This document shows, piece after piece, positions 1 to 12,308 of a stretch of DNA of 64,000 nt. The notes below the pieces were generated by a model, which worked only from the letters and a program-made list of their open reading frames with translations, was not told where the DNA came from and made no database searches. Within the stretch, counting starts at the first letter, position 1; every line of letters starts with the position of its first letter. A program made the position numbers and the translations under genes. Source of the stretch: Xiphias gladius (Eukaryota; Chordata; Actinopteri; Istiophoriformes; Xiphiidae); contig NC_053419.1 of the NCBI RefSeq assembly GCF_016859285.1, positions 12,676,501 through 12,740,500 on the forward strand, in the 5' to 3' direction.

Positions 1-1917
1 TCCTCGTCGTTGCCCACCTGTGTCTCAAATCGACTGCTTTTGTTGTCGTTGGTGCTGTCTTCTCATGTGTGGCCCTGTGCTGTAAACCACACACCGTGAA
101 GACATCAAGATGTTCCTTGGGTTTTGTGCTCTTATTTAACCACACCAGGGCGTTTCATCCTTGCCCTTCACTTGACTGTCATCCATCAGCAACGAGTCAT
201 TTATAAAGAGCATATCCGGGGGATGTAGAAAAAGGATGAGTACTTGCTTCTCAAAATATACACGAAAGCAGAAAGACACACAAACACACACACTAAAGTG
301 ACAGTCTGTCTGCAGGGCTGCAGAGCGTCCCCTTTGATCTTTTATCGTGACCTTGTGTGTTTGCGTGTTTATGAGCCTGTTTTGGGTGATACTCGTGGTG
401 CCAAAAGAGCGTGAGGTGTGTGTTCTTGCTATTTAGGTGTGTGTGTGTGTATGTGTGTGTGTGGGGGGGTGTCTATGAGTTGTTTGAAGTGTGTGTTAAG
501 CTGTCGCAGACCACATGCACAGGCCCCTCCGTGCGGAGACAGCTGGTTCCTTGAGGCTCTTTTTGCAATCTGACCAACTCTGAGTCAGGCTCGGGTTCTT
601 CTGACAATTCATGATATCACACGCCTAAATCAAACACCCGATATTAGCTTAACAGCCATGATGATGAACAGGCCCTCAGGCAAATACTGAGCCATCAGCA
701 CCACTTACATTACCAGTTGCATCAACAGTCTGATCTGAATTTTTAATTATCTGAACGCTGTCAAAACTAACACTCTGAGCACAGCTGGAAAGCTTGAGCA
801 TTTGGTTGTTGTTGTCGCCTGCTCCACTCCATTATCCTCCCTTTACTCTTTTCAGCAGGGACGACGAGGTGATTGACACCAGCTTGCTAGACACAAAGGC
901 CACTGGGACGGGAGAGGTTCATGCTTTTTCTCACAGTTTCAGTAAAGATTAACGTGTAAACTAAAGTTTTACAGCCATTTTTCATGGTTGAAAACAGGGC
1001 TGAACTCGTGTTTTTTAGTGTACCATGGGTAGAATTGTGATTGTTGTGTCAGACTGTTAGAAACATGTTTCTCCTGAAGCTGGGATGGGAGAATAGCATG
1101 GAATAGGATGGGAAATTATTGGAGAGGACATGACAGGGCACTAGGAGACAGGAAAGGGACAGGATAGTATAGGATACAACGCAATGTGATTTATTGTGTC
1201 TGTAGAAAAACCTGTGTTGCATTCAGTTGCTGGGATCATCAGCAGTATAAATCTTGTATGCTGGGCTGATGAAATCATACCAGATTTGTGACAGAACTGG
1301 CACTACTGCATTCATCTAAATCTGAGTGATAAAACTGGACAGACAGGACTGATTCACGGTCCACAGCCCAGAAACCATTTTTGATCGATTGTTTGATGGA
1401 TTTTTACGAGATAAAATCTGAGCTCCCTGGCACAAGAGAACAAGCTATATCTGCTTCTTGTATTCCTTTAGCTTTGGTTACACAGACAACGCTTGTGGGG
1501 GATCAGTTCATTTTTGGTTTTGGTCTCTTCATTGGATTTGCTGACAAAAAGAAAAATATATTACACCACCAGATGTATCCTTAAAACCACAATTGGCCCA
1601 AATTCACTGGGACAGAAAAGCCAATGTGCCATGAAAAAATGGATTCGGTTACCTGCTACTTTCCCTCCTATTGAATTATAGATTCACATGTTAACATTGG
1701 CCTGGGGATTGGGGGGGGGGCATCCAAGTCCTACGTGCTACTCCATCACCCTTCTGATGCACTTTCTGAAAAGTCAGGAAGCACCCACGGTGCAGTCCTC
1801 TTGCTGAGTTTGTATGTATATGATAACGACCCCTCTCAGCACATCTGCAAGAGGTTGCAAAATGTTTTCATGACCTTGGAGTCACCGATGATCCCACACT
1901 GCACAGCAGCCCCTCAG

Positions 1918-1944
1918 AGCAGCAGCAGCAGCAGCAGCAGCAGC
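1918..1944. repeat. (AGC)9 trinucleotide microsatellite
   Basis: Nine uninterrupted AGC units are visible directly. They lie in non-coding sequence, within a frame that has no other protein-like content. Confidence 0.9.
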
Positions 1945-4041
1945 TATTCTGAATGATGAGCTAACCCACTACTTAGTAAGGGATGTCTAATTTCAGTTTT
2001 CTGTTTGCGGGTCAGCTGACCGGGAGACTCTGTTGATACAAATCTTCCTGCTTTCAATATGTTGTCGTCCTCTAAGCCAGGAGTGGCTGAACAGAAATAT
2101 TTATCATATACGAACGTAGACAGGAGAGGGAAATCCCAAACAGTTTTCACAAAAAGGTATTAATAGCCCAGACTTGCTCTCAAGGTCGCCAGTGAAAATA
2201 TAGGATTTAGAGAAAGGCGGGATGCCTCCTCTTCTCTTAAGCAGGACAGCTGAGAAGAGATTAAATCAGTAGGAACAAAAGGGAGGGGTTAATTTATCAT
2301 TTTTACAAGGAGTGAGGTGTCACTGCTGCTGCGATTCATGACAACTGTGGTTTGTTGCACTAACCAAGAGTTGTATTAGTGTTTGTGTTCACATCCTGTC
2401 TAAAACAGGATAATGAGTGATAAGGAAGTTCATCTTTTGGGTGAGGGCGCAGTCTACTGAGGTAAATTACGATAATGTGCTTGACATAAGCTTAGAGATA
2501 AGGAGAGATAATACTGACAGATGTACAGTCAACAGCAACACCCTTCTTTACGAAGATGCCAAAGTACTATAAATTATGATGGTGTCATCTTCTGGTCTTC
2601 ATGACCAAATCTACTTTGTTCTCTGCACTGTTTTTATTTTTTCATAGAACTCAATGCAATTTTCAAATTGGTCAAGTATGTATGTCTATAAGTCTTGCAA
2701 TCTTTTTAACCACCAGAATCAGTGACTTTTAGTTATGAGCGTTTTCCCTTTTCTTTTTCTGATGTCTGCCTGCAAAACAGCACCTCACTAGAAAAGGTGT
2801 GCATTTTGCCTAAGCACAGTCTCATGGAGTCGCTAGCATGGCCTTGGACTCTTAGATTGTTTCTTTTTCTTTCAATGTATTTATGCAATTGGGTTTCGGG
2901 TATGATTCGGATCAGGTCCAGCTTTGGACACATGATAGTGAACTCAGTACGGTCAGTTATATCCATCTAGAGTTTGCTCAAACTAGCTAACCTTAGCCAG
3001 CATAAATCATGGTCATACCAGACCAAGTAAGGCTGTAGCTGCAAAACCCCTGATTGTACTGAATTAATCAGCAGCGCAATATTAGCTCATTAGTTAAAGA
3101 CTGTGTTATTCCTCTTTCATTGGTTACATCGTCTAGCTTTCATACTTCACTCGTGAAGCTGTCAGAAGAACGTAAAGATAATTTTGAGGTCATTTAGTGG
3201 TGTAAGGTTTACATAATATTTTTTCCTGCTCATCTCTCGCCCCATATATAGACAGGACAAAATACCAAAAGTGTTAGTCTAGTTAACAACAGTATCCAGT
3301 AACACTACCCCATAGTGCTCAGAACATATTTATGCAATTTACCCAAATTTTCAAGTGCACTGCTTGAATTTTGGCTATGTAATGCATGCCACGCTCTTTT
3401 GAAAGGACGGCATGCGTCATTGCATGCCAGATACTGAATTTAAAGCAACGTTTCATACACAACAAATCTACCCAGAATATGCTTAAAAATACAGATAAGA
3501 TCAACAGCCTCCCTGCTGTCTAAACACCGAAAAAAAAAAAAAAAGCTGCGATAAAGCCTGCAACCATGTTTTCTTTTTCCTGTGTGTCCAACAGGCGAGA
3601 CACTTTCTACTGCTCTCCTTCTCCTGGATGTAAGACTGGTATTATCACAGAACCGCATGAAACAGTGATGGGTCAGAGAAGAGGAGGTGCTGTGGTCTAA
3701 AAACGGTGTGAATTACTCTAAATGCAGTGAAGGATTTCGAAAATGTGTTAGAGTCTTTTATCCCTCACATGTAACACAAACTGTTTTATAGGTTTTTATG
3801 GTTGTCCAAACTTCACAGAGTTCTGAAACACAAGCCTCCAGTTTGGTTTCAAGGCTGAGAGATGCATACAAACACACACACACGTACACAAACGCACAAC
3901 ACACACACCCTACATGTTCACTCTCTGTGTAACACCCATGACCATACTGGATGCAATACAATAAGCTATTGTAACCTCAAACCAAAGGCCTTGACACCCA
4001 TATGCTTTTGTCATCAGTCTCAATTATAACAGGCCATGAGA

Positions 4042-4154
<113 letters not shown>

Positions 4155-4538
4155 ATGCAAGTATTTATGCAAAAGCAAGGTTCTTGATGCAGCTTAATCC
4201 CTTCTTGTAGATCTGTCCTTTCTTGAACAAAAAGGCAGAAGCTTCATTTAAAGGAAGTTTTGGTTTATGATATTTTTGTTCTTAGTTGAACAGTTTTGCC
4301 ATCACTTCTGTTGGTTTTGATAACATTGTACTCAGCAAAGTACCTGCTTAGATCTGGCAACACAGCGACATCACTACAATTGAGTCAGATGGGGCAACAA
4401 ACAGGATTCACTTCTCAATTAACTTGGTGACTTTGCCACTAAGATCTCAGTAATTAACTTGCTGAGATAAAAATGTTATCATTACTAACAGGAGTGAAGG
4501 CTAAAACTACAAAACTACAAAAACAAGACCCAATATTG

Positions 4539-5072
4539 CAGGGCTGGGAAATATGACCGAAAAATAAAATCTAGAAAATGTTCAAGCTTGTGCATGATTT
4601 ACATTTGTCTTCCCTGCAAAGTGCTGAAGTACGGAAACCTCAAACACCATATTGAAACATGTTTTTGTAGTTTTTCACGTGCAAGACACCTAAGCAAAAC
4701 TAAATAAAAGACCTAGACCACTCGCAAGGCATATTGCATACGTTATGCATATTCAAGAGATATGTGTTAACCCATATATACTGACAGAACTTTACTTGTT
4801 GTAAGCAGAGATGATCAGATATGACAGCTCATATACATTTTTTAGCCTCTCCCTCTCTTGTAGATATTGCAGATGTGCATATAGTGTAACTATTCGCGAC
4901 TCAAGACGGATCATATAAACAGCTTTCATCTACTTTTTTACTTTTTGAGTGAATAAATCCTTTTGGTGCATGTTGTAATAACCCTGTTTTCACAGTATGT
5001 AGACAGTTTACACATCGTACAATAACAAAAAGTTGAATTAATTAAATTAATTCAATACATTGACCAGCCCTA
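4539..5072. mobile_element. Non-autonomous inverted-repeat element (CAGGGCTGG ends)
   Basis: The left end reads CAGGGCTGGGAAATATGACC. The right end, read on the other strand, starts TAGGGCTGGTCAATG. These inverted ends of about 530 bp spacing match the style of abundant fish MITE-like repeats beginning AGGGCTGGGC. No transposase frame is inside. Near the right end there is a perfect small palindrome at 5033-5055 (11-nt arms around one base). Family assignment is by recognition of the ends only. Confidence 0.5.
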
Positions 5073-6964
5073 GGTTGTAATAAACCAGAATTGTTCTTAA
5101 ATTTTATTCATGCTGGAAAATTTAAAGCTCTGTATCTCTGTAACTATCCTGAGGGCATGCGCAAGATCGCAGTTTTATTCCAAGCTAAATATTTTCAAAA
5201 ACTGGCAACTTATTTTCTGTCTTACAAACAAAACCTCACATTCTTTACTTTGTTGGTCTTTTGATCTGGCTGACATGTCTGTTAGTGTGATTACAGACTG
5301 CTCAAGCTCCTGCTGCTCACCAACAATATCTGTTTGTCCCAGTTAGGTCTGGCCCAGTTTTATCAGGGCCATACCAGGTCTCTCTCTTTGCCTCAACCAC
5401 ACACGCACAAACACTAACATACATACCCACAGCATAGCCCCCCTGCCTCCCTCCTGTGTATCCTCTCCGAGCCCCCGGTTTCCTTGCCGGGGAAAGAGGG
5501 GACTAGATGGACGGGAAGAGAGGAGACAGTGGGGATGTGACACAACAATGGCAGGAAGTGACTTCAGATCAATACAGATAAGTGGAAAACACACAAACAC
5601 CGCAGCACCGAGCTAACAAACACCCCCGGTGAAGAGATAAACATGTAACACAAACAGTGCTAAATAAATGTTGTAAGACACAAAGTCGTCAAGACTGGGA
5701 CTAAAGGCATGATCTCTCTCTAAGTACTCATATATGACCTATTATATATTCTTTGGCTGTCTGATTCACAAGAGAATTACTGCATGTTACATGCAATAAA
5801 AATGCATTGTAGGCTAAAAACACCGCTGGTTGACAATTATGTTTTTCCCAGTTATCTTCTCAATCACTGTAATCATACGTTAAAACTATAGTGGTTACAC
5901 ACTATTCCACAGAGAACTGTAGCTGTAGTTATTTTAAAAACGTACTCGACAGCTTTGACAGCAACAGCTATCAAGCCTGATGATCCAGTCCAGCAATTTA
6001 CTGAACCATCCAATACTTTGCCTCATAGACCACTTTTCTGCACTTGTAACTGTCTGTAAGTGTTTAAACAATTAAAATAATTCGATAAAACGCGTTTAAA
6101 CCTAAGCCATTATGAATTAAGATTCTGCCCAAAGCAAACAAATATATAAAGAACATGCACACAAAGAAAAATCCAGAGGTCTTAAAAACCTACAAAATAA
6201 AATCAATTTGTAAGCAGGAGTTTGAAAGCGTCAACAGTGGGTGCAGGTTGAGAGAAGAAAAGCTGGTCAACAGTTCAGAGGTCACAATGAGGTCCCCAAA
6301 ACGGAAAACCTGATAGGTCTGGAGGTTGTATAGTGTGTAACCAGGAGCCTGCTCAACTTCAAACATACTAAAATTGAGCGGCGAGGGACCAGAATAATTG
6401 GATGATGTGATCTTTTAGAGCCTGGAGCCTATCTGTAGTATGCTGGATCAGCTGCAAACAGGAAAAACTGACTGCAGAGAGTTGCACTAAACAAAATTGG
6501 AGAAAATAGCAAAGTTTACAACCTTCTTATGACAGTAACAATAGCTTGGACATTGACCCGAAGATGTGATTCGCTAAGCTGTAAAAATCAGTCTTATGAT
6601 GATTCATAAGACATTCAGATGCCATAAAGGAGATCAGGGGAATTCCCAGCTGGAACCAAGCAGGTGTGTGTTTTCTTTTCCTATAACAAATGGTAATCCA
6701 GTGTCAGAAAAAGCTGATGGATTTGAGATCATTAGGGCTGCATGTCAAGCTACTGTTATCCTGAGGAGAACCATAAAAGGACACACACACTTCCTGTCCA
6801 CTGTCCATTGAATGAGCATCTGTCTGACCCCTGACACCTTCCACTCCAACTCCGCTTCCTGTCCCACACGTGCAGCTCCGCTACTTGAAACTTTTCATCA
6901 AAGCCTTTCTCCCAAAACATGGAAAATTCCTGAGGTCTCAGTCCTTTTTTGAAAAAAAATGAAC

Positions 6965-7540
6965 AGTATAAGCGTCACCAAAGTGGAATTTATTGAAGGA
7001 CTATAAATGTTACATATAGACATACATTTATTTTCTAGCCACAGTAATATACAAAAATCACATCATGCATACAAACAGCGTTCAGAAAGGCATAACAGCT
7101 GCAATCCAATTTAACTTTTCAAATTGCTAATATTCAGACAGGTTACAGTTGTGTTTTTTTATTTTGTGCCCCTGACCTCTACCCCTTCTAATCCCCCCTT
7201 TGGGTAGAAGGCATTTTGTGGTGGGGTGTGCAGGCTGGGGATAAAGGTGCAGACCATCAGTCCTTGCAACCAAAAAGCTTTAGAGGAGCTTTAGAGCTCA
7301 TGAAGCCAGACTATAATCTCCCAGACGCTTCACGCATATGGCCTCATGAGATCATCCACTTTACTACACTCAGTCACCCCCCATAAACAGCTACAGTGTA
7401 TAAACAAATACCACATGTGTGGGATATCTGTTTATACAGATACTCAGCTTCTTGAATAAACAAAAATAGAGGTAGACGGGAATAGATTTTTGTACCGATG
7501 ATTAAAACGTCATCAGTACAACTAATTCTTGTCCTTGGAC

Positions 7541-7577
<37 letters not shown>

Positions 7578-10500
7578 TAAAATATTCTTAAGAAGGCTGT
7601 AGGATATGGTTGAAAGCTTTGGAAAAAGGTAGTATGTGAACTTTGGCTTTAGAAAATTCTATCACGGAGTAGAAGTAAAATTTTGAAGTGTAACCCATAA
7701 TAAAGGTAGCAATAGTTTCTGGTCTTTAAAAGGTACATTTGTTCAGGCTCAACTGTTGCGCTCAGGGGTAAGGGTTTGGATTGCTGCCATTGTTGGTAGC
7801 GGTCACTGCTGGGAAGCTGGTGAGGGATCTTTCCCCTAAAACAGCACTAGCTCGAGAAAAGGGTCAAATTTTTTTCAAGTCTGTTTTAAAACAGTACTCA
7901 CATCCTCATATGCGCAGTCATAGTTTAGCAGGCTGAGTTAGACAAAGGGGGAATTTTAAAGACCTTTTAGTACCAAAAGGTTGATTCTATCCATGTCAAT
8001 ATCCCTCCACTGTAGCTTGGCAAAAAAAAATTTCATTGTACATATGAGCATGTGAGTTTTGTTCTATGATGCAGTTGGAAAAATGTGAACAGACGTGAAC
8101 GCAGACAGTGAATGCCGACATGGATCTTTTTATACTACATTTTGGTGACTGCATAGGGGGATGTCTTCACACGTCCAGCTGATTCCTATGGCTTGCAGAT
8201 GAGACATGCATGCAGAAACTCATGGACACGGGCTAATGATGAAATTATATCACGAAGACCACTGCAACTATGTGAAAGGTATAACTTGAAAGTATAACTT
8301 GGACTTTACTCCTACTGGTTTGTTCTAAACTGTCCTCTTATGTTCACAAGGAGACAAACAGTATTTTGACAATAGTATTTCTCAGTCATTTCAGTGAGGC
8401 AGTTCAATGGGACAGCTGAGGTCCCGGCAACAAAACGTCTTTTGTTGCAACACAATGCAATGTTATGCAGCAACAAACTGCACTGGCCACTATAATATCC
8501 GCGAGAGCACTTTCCTGGTAGATTACTTTGTAACGTGAATCTTGCAATTGTCGAGATGGAGGAAAACATTTTTGTCGCAGAGTTGTATACTCCTCTCTCA
8601 CAATATCATAAACCGCTGTGTAGTATTTCGGAGCCGGATGAGTCTTAAAGCTCATGGATGTGCTGTATTTCTCAAACTGCACGTCTCGGATCACATTTCG
8701 TCTTCTCACCATTGCTTGTAGCAACACATCAACACCAACATAGCCCCTTGTGTTTTTTTTTTTAACACAGTCCTATTTTCAGTCTGAACGTGGCTTTGAA
8801 TAGAAACAAAGACCATAAGAAATGGCCACAACAAACTGGGAGAAAAGGGGAAAATGAGCCCTGCTATGATTTTTTCAGTATGACTATGCCATTGTTTATA
8901 GGTTAATTGTGGTCACTTGGTGTATCATGTAAGTACTTTTGAAAGTACAAATGGTAGGAGCAAAAACACTGACTTGCGAGAGCATACCATGACAATTTTG
9001 CATACAACACTGAAGAAGCAACGGGCTATTGTGCTACAAAGGCTACAAAATCTGCTCAGCTCTGAGAGTGTGGTTATGGGGTCAAGTCTGGGTCATGTCT
9101 CCTCCTCTGCAGATTAGCCATAAAGCCAGTCTCCCATTACAACCTCCTTAGTCTAGGCTCAGGTCTAGCGAATGTCCCCAAATGCCAGTACAGACAATGA
9201 CAGACAGGTGGGGGGGTAGGGTGGGGTGTGGTTGGATTGAGGTGAAGGGTGGAGTGGGGTTGAAAATGGGCGGACAAGCTAGCATTGTTCACAGATAGTG
9301 AAAGGCACAAAAGAGAGGATGAGAGGAGCCAGAATTTGCTCTATTGACGGGCATCCTCAGACAAAACACACAAAAAAATGCTCCACAGAAATAGAAAAGC
9401 CCACAGTTAAGGCTGTGAGGTGAGTTTCAGGAATGTGAAACTGATGTGAAACTGAAAAGTCTATCATGTCATCTGATTGTTACCTTTCATTTTTGTTACC
9501 AAGTGTACTCTCAAAAGATGGAAAATGAGCAAAAGTATTGAGATGTGCAAGGAAGACCATAAGAATTTAACTGACAATAGTAATGCAATTATATCCAATT
9601 GAATCCATCTTGTACTTGACTAAATTAGACAGTGTACGGGTTTCACTGGTTAGGTAAATTAATACGTAGAGAAGAGCATTCTTGGCTGTCAAGTTCTTGG
9701 ACTGCAGCTGAACCTTGTCGCGGAAAAAGAAGAAGAAGAAGAAGAAGGAGGCCTGTATACACGCAGAGAACTCCATTCAGAGACCAAAAGCAAATGGCTT
9801 GGTGAGACGCTGTGGGAATTCGCCCTATTTGAGATGCAAATTCCTCAAAGAGCTGAAAGAGCCGGAGAAACAGGTGTCCAAGGAAGTGTGCTGCTGCGTG
9901 GGTGAGCAAGGGCGGGTGGGAGGGTGCGGAATGATAACACAGGGTGTATTGAAATCCTCCTATTGCAGTCTAGTCCAGTCTGTGTGGCACTTTTTCTCGT
10001 CTAATTTTTTTTTGCTCAATAGTAAATGCAGGGAAAAAGAGAGGAAACTTGCAGTCAGTGCAAAAATGGGAAAATATGACAGATCTGCAAAATACAAGAG
10101 TTTCAAATTTTATTGATTTAAATGTAATTTGGTACAAAAACAGCTTGTACACGAGAATTTGATTTTAAATAAAATGAGCAAAGAGATCTGAAATAAAGTC
10201 CTATATACCGATTAAAACAGCAGAATAAGCTGCAAATTTACAAGCCCCTGGCTTAATCAGTGTTATCTTTTGATAGAACTGCTGCAATGATTAGTAAAAA
10301 TGAATGTCCCACCAACCTAATGGAGTGTAATTTTTTATATTATTTAGATGAATACTGAAATAGAATCTTACAGAAAAAAAAAAATCAACTTAAAGTTTTT
10401 GGATGGCAAACCACATCCTGTATATTCTGCATCATTCAGAATGACTAGACAGCTAATCCCTGGATCAAACTCAGTGGCACCATCTACATGAAAGTATAGA

Positions 10501-12308
10501 AAGCTCAGAGTAAAAACTCCACAGATGCACTGCATGCGTACTGTGTTCTTGCTGCAGATCTAAATAAAATGTTTTAAATCTAAATATAAAAAACTTCAGT
10601 GGACACGGCAGGTAAACCGTGCTTCCTAATAGACAAAAAATAAACATGTGGCATAAGCTTGAAAAAAAAAAAACATCTCCACGGTGTTTAAAATCAACAC
10701 ATACCAACCACCATTTCCCATTATTCATAAAAACTTTGACAGCAAAAATAGTCTGGCCTATAGTTACACAGGCCATTGTTAATAATGCAATTTCCAGGAC
10801 TTGGACGGTTAAATGTTTATTTCTTATGAATCCAGTTTTTTCAAATTATTTCTTCATTAGCAATATCCCAAGTAAAATGAGTGTCTACACATACTATTTG
10901 GTCATTATTAAATGTTTATGGCTCCCTTGTTTTTTAATATCGTGAGTTGCTCAAATGTTTTTTTTTTTTTTTAAACAGATTAGTCAGACATCTACTCAAA
11001 GGCCCTTTGCATAAAGGGGAAAAAAATCCTTAAAATCATGTGGAGGCATGAATTTCAAACAACAGAGTAACCTACTGTCTCAATTCATTTTCAGCTTATT
11101 AATGTCATTAGAAAAGAAATGCTGAAGACTATATTTGTACATGATTTTAACTTCATATTGAGTTTGTAGTTTTTGGATTTTGGAATTGTTTTTAAATCCA
11201 ACTGAAAGCATGTTTGTCATCCAAAAAAAAAACCTTTTATCATGATTGTACAGAAACAGCTTTGTATTGGCATTCTTCAAAATGGTATTTTACCCTAGCT
11301 CATTCATAACATAAATATAAACCCTATGCTCTCCCAAACCGACAACAATTAAATACTGTACGACAATATCATTAAATAAACTCCTTGGAAAAAATACATT
11401 TCAAAAATATGCATTAAAAATCTTTGGCTCTGTGGCAATAAAATGTCCCTGCACAAGTTTTCCTTCATTTGAGAGTCACAGCTTTTGTCAGTTTTTGCTC
11501 TCGTAAGACTACTGCTGGTCACTGCTGAGGCAGAGGGATAATCTCCCGGCGCCCTCAAGTGTTCAACAACAGCGGAGACAAACTCATGGATGCAGCATAA
11601 CAGTCATGAGACTGTGCAAAACAGACACACTGATAAACTTTGTGTCTGCAAATTAATGTGAATGACTGAGCCTAGCAAAGCAGGATAAATACAAATCTCT
11701 GCATTGGCGACATAGTGACCAATGTAGGCAAAAAGGAAGACTAGAAAGACAAGTGCTTTAGAAAAGATCTCATTGGTTAAGAAGAAAATCAGACTTCATT
11801 TATAACAAAGGAGAGAGTTAGTGTGTGTGTATCCATACATGGATACGTAAGAAGCTGATAGCTCCATATTCCCACAGGCTTAACCCTCACAGACATGTTT
11901 GCAAAGTGCACACAGTCGCCATCTGCTGTTGCTCCCTGGCACTCACACGTTTCTGAGTATCATTACATTTTAAAAATGTACTGTACTGTCACGCCAACTA
12001 TCCATGACTCTGCTACTTAGTTAAAAGTAAATAGTAGTAGTATGGCAACCTGTATAAATGAAATGCAACTGCTTAGTAGTCTGAGCAATGGCATTTTTGC
12101 CAAATTTGAAAATGTGATTACTTTTACAGCAGTTAAAAATTATTTTAAATTCCAAAACGTTTCTTGGAGTGTCATGACAGTAAAAGCAGACATTTTACTA
12201 AAACTTGTCTGAGTCACGACTGCTACAGACACATTATGTGAAGGAAAGGTTTGTCATGTCACCAACAGCTGTGATTTTTGTATGTAAACTGGTGTCAATC
12301 TTATCCCG
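6965..12308 (-). other. Probable long 3' UTR of tbc1d10a (end uncertain)
   Basis: Downstream of the tbc1d10a stop codon, about 5.3 kb contains no recognisable gene on either strand. On the minus strand there is AATAAA near 6987-6992 in a typical transcript-end context, and other AATAAA copies (for example near 10108) that could be nearer polyadenylation sites. The stretch includes a (GT)n array at 7543-7576 and a GAA-rich tract near 9729-9749. A 107-codon minus-strand frame at 8404-8727 is treated under findings. Confidence 0.35.
7543..7576. repeat. (GT)17 microsatellite
   Basis: Uninterrupted GT dinucleotide array read directly from the sequence. Confidence 0.9.

Noticed and set aside
1-60. 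Exon-like minus-strand reading (NKSSRFETQVGNDE) at the left edge
   Set aside because: Too short, no clear polypyrimidine acceptor and cut by the window edge.
9715-10116. 133-codon plus-strand frame starting with a poly-lysine run
   Set aside because: It opens from a GAA/AGA microsatellite, has no domain, and continues into AT-rich sequence. No splice or codon evidence supports it.
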